DNA from: CAVPEW01 sp963703565
Lineage (GTDB): Bacteria; Actinomycetota; Acidimicrobiia; Acidimicrobiales; VFJN01
NCBI GenBank assembly: GCA_963703565.1
Contig: CAVPEW010000082.1
Span: forward strand, 1-64,000
DNA length: 64,000 bases
Direction: 5' to 3'
This document shows positions 1 through 8,460 of this stretch, one piece after another (within the stretch, counting starts at the first letter, position 1; every line of letters starts with the position of its first letter). Both the position numbers and the translations under genes were made by a program. The notes beneath the pieces are model-generated. The model saw only the letters and a list, made by a program, of their open reading frames with translations, searched no databases and was not told the origin of the DNA.

Positions 1-275
1 CGCAACGCGATCTGGTCCACGTGGCCGAGCTCCTCGTTGGCGTGTTGGAGGAACTCGCCCGCCACCGGCCCGGCGTTGAGGCCGTCGGCCATGAAGTAAT
101 GGCGCTTGTAGCGCAGGACGCAGACGATCTCGGTGGCGAGCGCCTCGTTGAGCACATCGACGACCTTGGCCCGGTCGGCGCCGTACGACGAGGTGATCGG
201 GCCCTGCTCCATGGCCACGCGAGCCCGCTTTCGCAGCGTTTCGATGTCGGTGAGAAAGCCGGTCACAGGTGCCAT
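1..275 (-). CDS. Ferritin-like (bacterioferritin-type) protein, 3' part cut by window edge
   Basis: The minus strand reads open from an ATG at 275 to the window edge, giving 91 residues. The translation has two Glu/His-containing helices of ferritin-like type: a segment reading NEALATEIVCVLRY near residues 36-49 and ANEELGHVDQIA near residues 79-90. The E...EExxH pattern is that of a di-iron carboxylate four-helix bundle, so iron storage or oxidation is likely. Only the N-terminal half is visible. Its start lies 46 bases from the sigma-factor start on the opposite strand, so the two genes are divergent. The bacterioferritin/Dps-like subfamily cannot be settled from this fragment. Confidence 0.75.
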   Translation of the reverse strand, partial: MAPVTGFLTDIETLRKRARVAMEQGPITSSYGADRAKVVDVLNEALATEIVCVLRYKRHYFMADGLNAGPVAGEFLQHANEELGHVDQIAL

Positions 276-309
276 GCTACGGCGTCAACCGCTCGGCGCC
301 CCCGCCCGG

Positions 310-315
310 TATCGT
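310..315 (+). promoter_or_regulatory. Leaderless-type -10 (TATCGT) of the sigma gene
   Basis: TATCGT ends 6 nt before the GTG at 322. It matches the TANNNT-spacer-start pattern seen before many first genes of transcription units here, and it is the reason for choosing GTG 322 over the ATG at 274. Confidence 0.5.
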
Positions 316-321
316 CGTCTC

Positions 322-900
322 GTGGCCGATCGGGAGGGCTTCGCGGATTCGGCGATGCCGTTCATGGGCGCGCTCTACTCGGCGGCGCTGCGCATGACCC
401 GCAACCCCGCGGACGCCGAGGACCTCGTCCAGGAGACCTACCTCAAGGCCTACCGGGGGTACGGGGGGTTCGAGCAGGGCACGAACCTCAAGGCCTGGCT
501 CTACAGGATCCTGACCAACACCTACATCAACCAGTACCGGTCCCGGCAGCGCCGACCGGTCGAGACCGAGCTCGACGACGTCGAGGACCTGTTCTTGTAC
601 CGGCGCCTGCGGGGTCTCGAGGCCGCGGCGGCGTCGCGCAGCGCCGAGGACGAGTTGCTCGATCAGTTCAGCGAGGCAGAGATCGTCGAGGCGTTCGAGG
701 ACCTGCCCGAGGCCTTTCGGCTGGCAGTTCTGCTGGCCGACGTGGAGGGCTTCTCCTACAAGGAGATCGCGGAGATCCTCGACATCCCGATCGGAACGGT
801 GATGAGTCGGCTGCATCGAGGAAGAAAGGGCCTGGAGCGTCGGTTGTACGACTACGCCGTTGCGCACCGCCTCACAGAACCGGCTCCGGAGCGGACCTGA
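322..900 (+). CDS. sigR: ECF RNA polymerase sigma factor, SigR/SigH redox-stress type
   Basis: This 192-residue protein is a group IV sigma factor. Region 2 includes NPADAEDLVQETYLKAY, and region 4 includes FSYKEIAEILDIPIGTVMSR, the DNA-binding helix-turn-helix. This sequence type and the following CxxC/His zinc anti-sigma gene are those of the SigR-RsrA pair, which answers thiol oxidation in actinobacteria by driving thioredoxin and mycothiol genes. GTG 322 is preferred because a TATCGT hexamer sits 6 nt upstream; the alternative ATG at 274 overlaps the start of the divergent ferritin-like gene. The anti-sigma gene begins 3 nt after the stop. Confidence 0.88.
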   Translation: MADREGFADSAMPFMGALYSAALRMTRNPADAEDLVQETYLKAYRGYGGFEQGTNLKAWLYRILTNTYINQYRSRQRRPVETELDDVEDLFLYRRLRGLEAAAASRSAEDELLDQFSEAEIVEAFEDLPEAFRLAVLLADVEGFSYKEIAEILDIPIGTVMSRLHRGRKGLERRLYDYAVAHRLTEPAPERT

Positions 901-903
901 CCC

Positions 904-1171
904 ATGACCGGATCTCTCGATGACCTCGGTGTCGGTGAGTGCGGAGACGCGCTGCACGAGCTGTACACCCTGCTCGACGGCGAGCTCACCGCTGAGCGCC
1001 GTCTGCGCATCCTCGACCACCTCGAACGCTGTGAGCCCTGCGCCGAGCCCTACGGCTTCTACGGCGAGTTGCGGCGGGTGGTCGCGAGCTGCTGCCGGGA
1101 CCAGGCTCCGCCCGAGCTGCATGGCCAAGGTGCAGGCCGCGCTGCACCGCGAGCGCTCGACCGGTCGATGA
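904..1171 (+). CDS. rsrA: Zinc-binding anti-sigma factor, RsrA type (apparent +1 frameshift near 1117-1124)
   Basis: Starting at ATG 904, the product shows Cys13 and the H39-x3-C43-x2-C46 motif of the ZAS family, plus a paired Cys near residues 63-64. In RsrA these residues bind zinc and form the disulfide that releases SigR. After the PPEL segment the reading frame runs on to 1206 with unrelated sequence. The expected C-terminal end, AKVQAALHRERSTGR, is in the +1 frame and stops at 1171. One surplus base in ctgcatggcc accounts for the break: 268 nt from start to stop is one more than a multiple of three. It is either a sequencing indel or a real truncation that swaps the tail. Confidence 0.75.
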
Positions 1172-1193
1172 CCGGAGCTGGTCCGCTCCCGCC

Positions 1194-1199
1194 TACGCT
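1194..1199 (+). promoter_or_regulatory. Leaderless-type -10 (TACGCT)
   Basis: TACGCT lies 6 nt before ATG 1206, the first gene of the metalloprotease-response regulator-tilS unit. Confidence 0.4.
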
Positions 1200-1205
1200 G
1201 GTGTG

Positions 1206-1337
1206 ATGCTCGCCGCTCAGGTCTGGCACTACTGGATCGCCGCGATCCTCACACCGCTGATGCTGCTCGCCGTGGTGGCCACCATCGGTGCGTACCTCCG
1301 CAAGGCCCACGCGCCCCGCTACCCGGGCGACGACTAG
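1206..1337 (+). CDS. Small single-pass membrane protein, 43 aa
   Basis: A 43-codon frame from ATG 1206 to TAG 1335-1337. Residues 5-29 form one hydrophobic helix (AILTPLMLLAVVATIGAYL), followed by a short basic and proline-rich tail ending in GDD. A TACGCT hexamer precedes it by 6 nt, and the metalloprotease gene starts 8 nt after its stop, so it probably heads that transcript. It has no recognisable family. The position suggests a membrane partner of the downstream zincin, but that is inference. Confidence 0.6.
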   Translation: MLAAQVWHYWIAAILTPLMLLAVVATIGAYLRKAHAPRYPGDD

Positions 1338-1344
1338 GCCCGGC

Positions 1345-2424
1345 GTGGCCCGCTCCGCCGTCGACTGGCGCATCGCCGAGCGGATCGCGGTTCGGGTCGC
1401 GGGGAACGAGCCCTTCGCCGAGTCCTACCTGGGCGACTCGCTCCAGGCCGACTTCGAGAGGGCGACTGCCCTTGCCGAGGAGCTGGTCGAGGCCGAGACC
1501 GGGCTCCGACCCGCCGGCGGCCCCGCACGCGCCCGGGTGACCGACCGGGCGGAATGGGCCCGGGCCAACGTGGCCTCGTTCCAGCGGCTGCTGCGCCCCG
1601 TCACCACCAAGCTCGGCGAGCGCCTCCGGCCCGGAGCGTCAGCGGCGCTGACGACGCGGATGGCCGGGTTGGAGGTGGGCACGCTGCTGGGTTGGATGTC
1701 GACCCGGGTCCTCGGCCAGTACGACCTGCTGGTCATCGAGGACGAGGACCTCGACGACCAGGACGTCGTGTACTACGTGGGGCCCAACGTGTTGGCGCTG
1801 GAGAAGCGCTTCGCCTTTCCACCCGAGCAGTTCCGGCTGTGGTTGGCTCTGCACGAAGTGACCCACCGGGCCCAGTTCACCGGCGTGCCCTGGCTGCGCC
1901 AGCACTACCTCTCCCTGGTGGAGAGCACCCTGACCACGGTCGAGACCGACCCCCGCCGCCTGGTCGATGCCGTGCGCCGCGCCGCCGCCGAAGCCCGCCA
2001 GGGCGAGCGGCCCCTGGCGAGCGGTGGCCTGGTCAGCCTGCTGGCAGGACCCGCCCAGCGGGCTGTGCTGGACCAGGTGGCCGGGCTCATGAGCCTGCTC
2101 GAGGGCCACGGCGACGTGACCATGGCCCGGGCCGCGGGCCCCCACGTGCCCGGCGCGCAGCGTTTCGCCCGCGTCCTGCACCAGCGCCGCGTCACGGCGC
2201 GACCCTTGGCCCGGGTGGCGCAGCGCCTCCTGGGCTTCGAGGCCAAGCTCGACCAGTACGCCCAGGGCGAGAGGTTCATCCACGCGGTGGAGGCCGTCGC
2301 CGGACCGCGGGCGCTCGACGCCGCCTGGAGTGGGCCGGAGGGCCTGCCGTCCCTGGCCGAGATCCGAGACCCCGACGCGTGGCTGGCGCGGGTTGGGCCC
2401 CCACGGGTCCAGGCAGCGGTCTGA
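1345..2424 (+). CDS. Zinc-dependent metalloprotease-like protein, F420-biosynthesis-associated (DUF2342)
   Basis: This 359-residue protein carries HEVTH at residues 170-174, the zincin HExxH signature, within ALHEVTHRAQF. Sequence and length match the DUF2342/zincin_2 family, annotated as F420-biosynthesis-associated because it occurs in F420-making actinobacteria; its substrate is unknown. The GTG at 1345 is chosen because it follows the small membrane gene closely and removes an Arg/Thr-rich extension. The response regulator begins 3 nt after the stop, and tilS overlaps that gene in turn. No F420 synthesis gene is visible nearby. Confidence 0.85.
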   Translation: MARSAVDWRIAERIAVRVAGNEPFAESYLGDSLQADFERATALAEELVEAETGLRPAGGPARARVTDRAEWARANVASFQRLLRPVTTKLGERLRPGASAALTTRMAGLEVGTLLGWMSTRVLGQYDLLVIEDEDLDDQDVVYYVGPNVLALEKRFAFPPEQFRLWLALHEVTHRAQFTGVPWLRQHYLSLVESTLTTVETDPRRLVDAVRRAAAEARQGERPLASGGLVSLLAGPAQRAVLDQVAGLMSLLEGHGDVTMARAAGPHVPGAQRFARVLHQRRVTARPLARVAQRLLGFEAKLDQYAQGERFIHAVEAVAGPRALDAAWSGPEGLPSLAEIRDPDAWLARVGPPRVQAAV

Positions 2425-2427
2425 TCC

Positions 2428-3186
2428 GTGTCGCGGATCCTCGTGGTCGACGACGAACCCGACATCCGGTTCTTCCTGCGGTTGAACCTCGAGCTGTCGG
2501 GTCACGAGGTCGACGAGGCCGGCGACGGTGACGCCGCGATCGCCGCGATCACCGCCGAGCCGCCCGACGCGGTGGTGCTCGACGTGATGATGCCCGGGCC
2601 GGACGGATACGAGGTGCTCGCCGAGCTGAAGGCGTCACCCGACGACCGGGTGGCGTCGGTGCCGGTCGTGCTGCTGACCGCTCTCGGCGACGACATCGAC
2701 ATCGCCAGGGGGGGCATCGAGGGAGCCCTGGTCCATCTGGTGAAGCCGATCACACCCGAGGCCCTGCTCGGCGCGATCGATTCGGTCCTCGCGGCCGACG
2801 AGCCGGACCTGCGCCGACGCGCCCGCAAGTCGGGGCTCTCGCGACTCGCCCGGATCGAGTCGGGGCGCGACCCGGCCCCGGGGCCTCGGCTGGGCCGTCT
2901 CGAGCACTCCCGGCGGGGATCGCCCGCCAGCCCGCCGGAGCCTGCCCCGGCACCGGTGGTGGCGATCACCAGCGAATCGCTCGCAGACCTCACCCCTCGC
3001 CAGCGGGACTTGGTGGACACCTTGATGGCCACCTCGTCGGTCGCCGCGGCAGCGGCCGAGCTCGGCGTGAGCCGGTCCAACGTGTATGCGAGCTTGCGCC
3101 GGATCGCCCGCCGCCTGGGGGTGGGGGAGGTCCCCGACCTGCTGCAGGGCCTGCGCTCGGGGGAGCTCGGCTCCTCGCCCCGATGA
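2428..3186 (+). CDS. Response regulator with C-terminal helix-turn-helix
   Basis: The 252-residue product begins with a receiver domain (residues 1-120). It has the acidic pair in VVDDEP, the phospho-acceptor Asp in VVLDVMMPGPDGYEV, and the conserved Lys in LVKPI. A proline/arginine-rich linker (about 125-175) leads to a helix-turn-helix around residues 190-235 (LTPRQRDLVDTLM and AAELGVSRSNVYASLRRI), similar to LuxR or sigma region 4. It is therefore a DNA-binding output regulator. No histidine kinase lies next to it. It starts 3 nt after the metalloprotease stop and overlaps tilS by 4 nt. Confidence 0.85.
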   Translation: MSRILVVDDEPDIRFFLRLNLELSGHEVDEAGDGDAAIAAITAEPPDAVVLDVMMPGPDGYEVLAELKASPDDRVASVPVVLLTALGDDIDIARGGIEGALVHLVKPITPEALLGAIDSVLAADEPDLRRRARKSGLSRLARIESGRDPAPGPRLGRLEHSRRGSPASPPEPAPAPVVAITSESLADLTPRQRDLVDTLMATSSVAAAAAELGVSRSNVYASLRRIARRLGVGEVPDLLQGLRSGELGSSPR

Positions 3187-4088
3187 CCGATCCGCCGCAC
3201 GCCGTTGCGCCCAGCGAGCTCTGGGCGGGTGCTGGGGTGGCCGAGCTGCTGGGGCGGTGCCACTTCCCCACCGCCGACACCGCGGTGACCTGCGCCGTCT
3301 CGGGTGGAGCGGACTCCAGTGCTCTGGCTGTGCTCGCGGTGGCCGCCGGGCTCGCAGCGACACTCGTGCACGTCGACCACGGGCTCCGCCCGGGTTCGCA
3401 CCAGGAGGCGGATGTGGTGGCCGCGCTGGCCGGCCGGCTCGGCGCGCGTTTCCGGGCTGTGTCGGCCCGGGTGGCTCCGGGGCCGAACCTCGAGGCGCGA
3501 GCACGCGCCGCGCGCTATCTGGCGCTCGGCCCCGACGCGCTCACCGGCCACACCGCCGACGACCAGGCCGAGACCGTGCTGCTCAACCTGCTGAGGGGAG
3601 CGTCCACCGACGGACTTGCTGGCTTCGCTCCTGATCGCCGCCCGTTGCGCGAGCTGCGACGCCACGAGACCCGGGCGCTGTGCACGGCGGTGGGGGTGGA
3701 GGTCGTGGCGGATCCCTCCAACGAGGATCCCGCCTTCGCCCGCAACCGGGTCCGCCATGAGCTGGTGCCGCTGGCCAGTGCGGTGGCGCGGCGCGACGTC
3801 GTCCCCGTCATCGCCCGGCAGGCCGCGCTCCTGCGCGACGATGCCGCGCTGCTCGATGAGTTGGCGTCGCGGCTCGATCCCACCGACGTCGCCGCGCTGG
3901 CCGACGCGCCTGCCCCCCTGGCCCGGCGGGCTCTGCGGGGATGGCTGCGCTCGGGCCCCGAGGCGCACCCGCCGAGCTCGGCTGAGCTCGAGCGTGTCCT
4001 TGAGGTGGTTCGAGGCGGTGTCCGAGCCTGTGAGCTCGCGGGGGGCAGGCGCGTGCACCGCCACGGCGGCCGCCTGCGCCTCGATTGA
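3183..4088 (+). CDS. tilS: tRNA(Ile)-lysidine synthase
   Basis: TilS converts C34 of the CAU-anticodon tRNA-Ile to lysidine, so that it reads AUA, using ATP and lysine in the cytosol. The PP-loop motif SGGADS is at residues 40-45 and is followed by VHVDHGLRPGS, typical of the TilS N-domain. The TGHTADDQAETVLLNLLRG motif is also present. At 301 aa it is the short actinobacterial form without the long C-terminal domains. ATGA overlap with the response-regulator stop implies translational coupling. Confidence 0.92.
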   Translation: MTDPPHAVAPSELWAGAGVAELLGRCHFPTADTAVTCAVSGGADSSALAVLAVAAGLAATLVHVDHGLRPGSHQEADVVAALAGRLGARFRAVSARVAPGPNLEARARAARYLALGPDALTGHTADDQAETVLLNLLRGASTDGLAGFAPDRRPLRELRRHETRALCTAVGVEVVADPSNEDPAFARNRVRHELVPLASAVARRDVVPVIARQAALLRDDAALLDELASRLDPTDVAALADAPAPLARRALRGWLRSGPEAHPPSSAELERVLEVVRGGVRACELAGGRRVHRHGGRLRLD

Positions 4089-4255
4089 CGGCCAGCTCGC
4101 CGCGCTCGGCAGAGCGGTCCTGCGCAGGTCCCGGGAGCTGACACGGCGGCTGGTACCGTCCCGACGCGCCCGGCCGCGCCGGTGCGCGACCCGCTCGCTG
4201 GCGCGACCGCGACGAGCGTGGCCACCGGTCGGTCGCCGAGGACGAAGCGAGCCCC

Positions 4256-4825
4256 ATGGACCGACCCGGCGAGCCCCCGCGCCACCTCTTCGACAGCGAC
4301 GATCTCGGCGAGATAGTGGTGGGTTCCGAAGCGCTGGCGACGCGGGTGGCCGAGCTCGGCGCGCGCCTCACCGAGGACTACCGGGGACGCGCTCCGCTGT
4401 TGATCGGGGTGCTCAAGGGGGCGATGACCTTCATGACCGATCTGGCCAGGCACATCGCGTTGCCGGTCGAGATCGACTTCATGGCCGTCTCGTCCTACGG
4501 CAACGCCACTCGCACCTCGGGCGTGGTGCGCATCGTCAAGGACCTCGACATCGACCTGACGGGTCGAGACGTGGTGATCGTCGAGGACATCGTCGATTCG
4601 GGCCTGACCTTGTCCTACCTGCGCCGCAACCTCACGGCGCGCGACCCGTCGAGCCTCGAGGTCTGTGCCCTGCTGGTGCGCGAGGGCCTGCAGAAGACGG
4701 ACGAGGAGCTGCGCTACGTGGGTTTCCGCATCCCGCCGCAGTTCGTGGTCGGCTATGGGCTCGACGTGGCCGAGCGTTACCGCAACCTGCCGTACGTGTG
4801 CGTGTACGAGGGAAGCGACCCCTGA
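4256..4825 (+). CDS. hpt: Hypoxanthine phosphoribosyltransferase
   Basis: Purine salvage enzyme that joins hypoxanthine or guanine to PRPP. The PRPP-binding loop VIVEDIVDSGLTL lies near residues 107-119, and the LIGVLKGAMTFMTDLAR and YGNATR segments are typical of HGPRTases. It has 189 aa, normal for the family. A 167-bp gap separates it from tilS, and ftsH follows 45 nt after its stop. The tilS-hpt-ftsH order is common in many bacteria. The start is the ATG at 4256; no strong ribosome-binding site is visible. Confidence 0.93.
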   Translation: MDRPGEPPRHLFDSDDLGEIVVGSEALATRVAELGARLTEDYRGRAPLLIGVLKGAMTFMTDLARHIALPVEIDFMAVSSYGNATRTSGVVRIVKDLDIDLTGRDVVIVEDIVDSGLTLSYLRRNLTARDPSSLEVCALLVREGLQKTDEELRYVGFRIPPQFVVGYGLDVAERYRNLPYVCVYEGSDP

Positions 4826-4854
4826 GGGCTGGACCCGGCTGCGCGGCCCCCCGG

Positions 4855-4860
4855 TAGCCT
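4855..4860 (+). promoter_or_regulatory. Possible -10 (TAGCCT) of ftsH
   Basis: TAGCCT lies 10 nt before the GTG start. This is the longest spacing among the pattern seen in the window, so a leader of a few nt is possible. Confidence 0.35.
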
Positions 4861-4870
4861 GCCAGCCATC

Positions 4871-6889
4871 GTGAAGCGTCCCCGTCGCACCACCGCCGTC
4901 TACCTGGGCCTCGGGCTGCTCGCCGTGGTCGTGGGACTGCAGCTGTTCGGCGGGGGCGAGGGCCGCAAGGAGCTCACCCTCACCCAGTTCGGGGTTGCCG
5001 TCGACCGCGGCGAGGTGTCCTCGGCGACCATCAAGGACCGGTCGAACCAGATCCAGGGCGAGCTAGACGACGGAACCGACTACCGGGTGAACTACCCCGG
5101 CGAGCTCGCCGACGAGATGGCCTCCCGCCTCGACGAAGCCGAGCCGCGAATCGCGGTCGACGTGGATCGCCAGCAGGACTCGCTGTGGGCCTCGATCCTG
5201 GTCAACCTGCTGCCCTTCCTGCTGCTGTTCGGGGTCTTCTTCTTCCTGGTCAGCTCCATGCAGGGCGGTGGCAGCAGGGTCATGCAGTTCGGCAAGTCCA
5301 GGGCCCGGCGAGCGGGCAAGGACCAGCCCACGGTCACCTTCGCCGACGTGGCCGGTGCGGACGAGGCCGTCGAGGAGCTCCAGGAGATCAAGGACTTCCT
5401 GGCCGACCCGGCCCGGTTCCAGTCCATCGGGGCGCGCATCCCCAAGGGCGTGCTGCTCTACGGCCCGCCCGGGACGGGCAAGACGCTGCTGGCGCGAGCG
5501 GTCGCCGGCGAGGCCGGGGTGCCGTTCTTCACCATCTCGGGCTCCGATTTCGTCGAGATGTTCGTCGGCGTGGGCGCGAGCCGGGTCCGCGACCTTTTCG
5601 AGCAGGCCAAGTCGTCCGCTCCCGCCATCGTCTTCGTCGACGAGATCGATGCCGTCGGCCGCCACCGCGGCGCTGGGATGGGGGGCGGCCACGACGAGCG
5701 CGAGCAGACACTGAACCAGTTGCTGGTGGAGATGGACGGCTTCGAGGCCCGCACGGGTGTGATCCTCATCGCCGCCACCAACCGACCCGACATCCTCGAC
5801 CCCGCGCTGTTGCGCCCCGGGCGCTTCGACCGCCAGATCGTCGTCGACCAGCCCGACCTCGAGGGCCGCAAGGCGATCCTGGCCGTCCACGCCAAGGGCA
5901 AGCCCCTAGATCCGGATGTGCGCCTCGACGTGGTGGCTCGCCGCACGCCGGGGTTCACCGGCGCCGATCTCGCCAACCTCATGAACGAGGCCGCGCTGAT
6001 GGCCGCCCGGCGCGACCACAAGGTCATCGGCGACCTGGAGCTCGAGGCGGCCATCGACCGCGTGCTGGCCGGTCCGGAGCGGCGGACCCGGGTCATGTCC
6101 GAGCGCGAGAAGCGCGTGATCGCCACCCACGAGGCGGGCCACGCCCTCGTCGGCCACGTACTGCCGGGGACCGACCCGATCCACAAGATCTCCATCGTCA
6201 GCCGGGGGCGAGCGTTGGGCTGGACCCTGGCCCTGCCCACCGAGGACAAGTACCTCCGGACCCGCAGCGAGCTCGAGGACACGATGGCCATGCTGCTCGG
6301 GGGCCGCACGGCCGAGGAGCTGACCTTCGGCGAGATCACCACGGGCGCCAGCGATGACATCGAGCGCTGCACCGAGATCGCCCGGTCCATGGTCACCCAG
6401 TTCGGCATGAGCGATCTGCTCGGCCCGCGTCGGCTGGGCCAGACCCGGCCGGGTGATGTCTTCCTCGGGCGGGAGGCCATGGGCGAGCCTGCGCTGTCGG
6501 CCGCGGTGGCCGGGACCATCGACGGCGAGATCCGCCGGCTCGTCGACGCCGCCCACCGCCGGGCCGAGGCCATCCTGCGGGCCCATCAGCCGATCCTCGA
6601 GCACCTCGCCGACCGACTAGTGGCCCACGAGACCCTGGACGACTCGGAGCTGGCCGAGGTGTTCGGCCCGCTCGACAAGGGCGTGGGCATCGAGGTCACC
6701 GATCCGGCCGAGCCGGTGGGCGCTGCGGGCCGGGGCCCGCTGGTCGCCGCCGGCGTCGCCGACGGTGCCGGGGTCGCGGCGCCAGAGGCCGTCCCTGCAC
6801 CCGTCGGGGAAGGCTCCACCTCGTCGGGCCCGGTGCGCCGCCGTGGCCCCCGGTCCTGGCGCCTCCCCAGGGCCCATCCGGGGACCTGA
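4871..6889 (+). CDS. ftsH: ATP-dependent zinc metalloprotease FtsH
   Basis: Membrane-anchored AAA+ protease that degrades misfolded membrane and regulatory proteins. Two transmembrane helices are predicted near residues 9-26 and 105-129, framing a small extracytoplasmic domain. Walker A GPPGTGKT is at 198-205 and Walker B (IVFVDEID) follows. The zinc-binding HEAGH is at 420-424. At 672 aa it has a C-terminal tail rich in Ala, Gly and Pro that ends in RRRGPRSWRLPRAHPGT; such tails vary in actinobacterial FtsH. folE begins 1 nt after the stop, so the two are probably co-transcribed. Confidence 0.97.
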   Translation: MKRPRRTTAVYLGLGLLAVVVGLQLFGGGEGRKELTLTQFGVAVDRGEVSSATIKDRSNQIQGELDDGTDYRVNYPGELADEMASRLDEAEPRIAVDVDRQQDSLWASILVNLLPFLLLFGVFFFLVSSMQGGGSRVMQFGKSRARRAGKDQPTVTFADVAGADEAVEELQEIKDFLADPARFQSIGARIPKGVLLYGPPGTGKTLLARAVAGEAGVPFFTISGSDFVEMFVGVGASRVRDLFEQAKSSAPAIVFVDEIDAVGRHRGAGMGGGHDEREQTLNQLLVEMDGFEARTGVILIAATNRPDILDPALLRPGRFDRQIVVDQPDLEGRKAILAVHAKGKPLDPDVRLDVVARRTPGFTGADLANLMNEAALMAARRDHKVIGDLELEAAIDRVLAGPERRTRVMSEREKRVIATHEAGHALVGHVLPGTDPIHKISIVSRGRALGWTLALPTEDKYLRTRSELEDTMAMLLGGRTAEELTFGEITTGASDDIERCTEIARSMVTQFGMSDLLGPRRLGQTRPGDVFLGREAMGEPALSAAVAGTIDGEIRRLVDAAHRRAEAILRAHQPILEHLADRLVAHETLDDSELAEVFGPLDKGVGIEVTDPAEPVGAAGRGPLVAAGVADGAGVAAPEAVPAPVGEGSTSSGPVRRRGPRSWRLPRAHPGT

Positions 6890-6890
6890 G

Positions 6891-7535
6891 ATGGCCGTGC
6901 CCCAACCGTCGTCCGACCCGCCCGTCGACGGTCCCCAGCGAGGACGACAACCGCCCATCGACACCCCGATGGACCTGGCGCGCATCGAGCGCGCCGTGCG
7001 GGAGATCCTCGAGGCCATCGGCGAGGACCCCGACCGCGACGGCATCCGCGAGACGCCCTCACGGGTGGCGCGCATGTACGCCGAGGTCTGCGAGGGGATC
7101 CACGCCGAGCCGGCGGAGCACCTGACAGTGACCTTCGATGCCAACCACGACGAGATGGTCATGGTTCGTGACATCCCGCTGTACTCGCTGTGCGAGCACC
7201 ACATGGTCCCCTTCAGCGGCCAGGCGCACGTGGCCTACATCCCCGGGCGCGACGGGCGGATCACCGGGTTGTCGAAGATCGCCCGGCTCGTGGAGGGCTA
7301 CAGCCGGCGCCTCCAGGTGCAGGAACGGCTCACCGCCGAGATCGCGGACGCCATGGAGCGCACGCTCGAGCCCCGAGGGGTCATGGTGGTGATCGAGGCA
7401 GAGCACCTGTGCATGGCCATGCGCGGAGTCCAGAAGGCGGGCACCACCACCGTCACCTCCGCCGTGCGCGGCCTGTTCCGCCACAACGTCGCCACCCGCC
7501 AAGAGGCGGCCCGCTTCATCTACGGCCGCCGGTGA
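6891..7535 (+). CDS. folE: GTP cyclohydrolase I
   Basis: First enzyme of tetrahydrofolate synthesis, making 7,8-dihydroneopterin triphosphate from GTP. The zinc ligands are visible as Cys101 in LCEHHMVPF and Cys174 in EHLCM. The core GLSKIARLVEGYSRRLQVQE is intact. It has 214 aa from ATG 6891; a start at the internal ATG (6969, MDLARIERAV) would also give a complete enzyme. The 1-nt spacing from ftsH argues for a shared transcript, and folP-folB-folK follow as a separate unit. Confidence 0.95.
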   Translation: MAVPQPSSDPPVDGPQRGRQPPIDTPMDLARIERAVREILEAIGEDPDRDGIRETPSRVARMYAEVCEGIHAEPAEHLTVTFDANHDEMVMVRDIPLYSLCEHHMVPFSGQAHVAYIPGRDGRITGLSKIARLVEGYSRRLQVQERLTAEIADAMERTLEPRGVMVVIEAEHLCMAMRGVQKAGTTTVTSAVRGLFRHNVATRQEAARFIYGRR

Positions 7536-7582
7536 AGCCCGGTGGACGAGGCCCCTTCGTCGTGGGCCGCCGCCGGGACCCG

Positions 7583-7588
7583 TAGACT
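7583..7588 (+). promoter_or_regulatory. Leaderless-type -10 (TAGACT) of folP
   Basis: TAGACT lies 8 nt before GTG 7597. It probably starts the transcript of the folP-to-nadB block, whose genes overlap or nearly touch. Confidence 0.5.
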
Positions 7589-7596
7589 CCCGCCCC

Positions 7597-8438
7597 GTGC
7601 AGGCCCTGGTCATGGGGGTGGTGAACGTCACTCCCGACTCCTTCAGCGACGGCGGTCGCTTCGAGCGTCCCGAGGCGGCCGTGGCCCACGGGCTCTCCCT
7701 GGCGGCCCAGGGTGCGGCCTGGATCGACGTCGGGGGCGAGTCCACCCGACCGGGCGCCGCCGCTGTGCCGCTCGCGGAGGCTTCCGCAGGGTGATCCCCG
7801 TCGTAGAGGCTCTCGCCACCGAGGGCGTCGCGGTGTCGGTCGACACCCGTCAGCCGGCCGTCGCCCGGGCGGCTGTGTCCGCCGGCGCGACGATGCTGAA
7901 CGACGTCGGCGCGTCGCTCGGGCCGCTGGCCGCGGAGTTGGGCGTGGCCTGGGTGGCCGTTCACCTGAGGGGCGATCCGGCCACGATGCAGGACGAGCCC
8001 CGCTTCGACGACGTCGTGCGCGAGGTGCGCGACGAGCTGCTGGAACGAGCGGAGCGGGCCGAGGCCGCCGGCGCCGCCGAGGTGTGGCTCGACCCCGGCA
8101 TCGGGTTCGGCAAGACAGCGGCGCACAACCTGAGCCTGCTCGCTCACCTCGACGTGCTCGTCGCGACTGGCCGCCCGGTGCTCGTGGGGACCAGCCGCAA
8201 GGCGTTCCTCGGCCTGCTGACCGCCACAGCCGACGCAGGGTCGGCTGGTTGGGGCACAGCCGACGCAGGGTCGGCTGGTTGGGGCACAGTGCCTGTCGGC
8301 GACCGGTTGGAGGCGTCGCTGGCGACCGCGACCGTCGCTCTGGCCCAAGGGGCGCGCATGGTGAGGGCCCATGACGTGCGAGCCACGGTGCACGCCGCCG
8401 AGGTGGTGGCCGGCTCGATCCCGGCGGTGGCCGCGTGA
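7597..8438 (+). CDS. folP: Dihydropteroate synthase (apparent frameshift at 7777-7786; internal 30-bp tandem repeat)
   Basis: DHPS condenses p-aminobenzoate with dihydropterin pyrophosphate. The N-terminal part (from GTG 7597) has MGVVNVTPDSFSDGG and DVGGESTRPGA. That frame stops at 7794. The rest, from RVIPVVEALA through WLDPGIGFGKT, VGTSRKAFLG and the final VRAHDV block, is in another frame ending at 8438. One missing base near gaggcttccgc restores the expected link. After the SRK substrate-binding motif the protein contains a duplicated 10-residue stretch, ADAGSAGWGT, encoded by a tandem palindromic 30-bp repeat. All catalytic motifs are otherwise present. Confidence 0.85.
8225..8289 (+). 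repeat. 30-bp tandem repeat with internal hairpin inside folP
   Basis: Two perfect 30-bp copies (8225-8254 and 8255-8284) are followed by 5 nt of a third. Each contains the inverted repeat AGCCGAC-GCAGG-GTCGGCT (7-bp stem, 5-nt loop). The unit is a multiple of three, so the protein frame is kept. Confidence 0.95.
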
Positions 8439-8460
8439 CTACCTTCGAGGTGGGTGCATC

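Noticed and set aside
274..322. ATG 274 as start of the sigma factor
   Set aside because: It overlaps the start codon of the divergent ferritin-like gene, and GTG 322 has a well-placed TATCGT; the extra residues show no family similarity.
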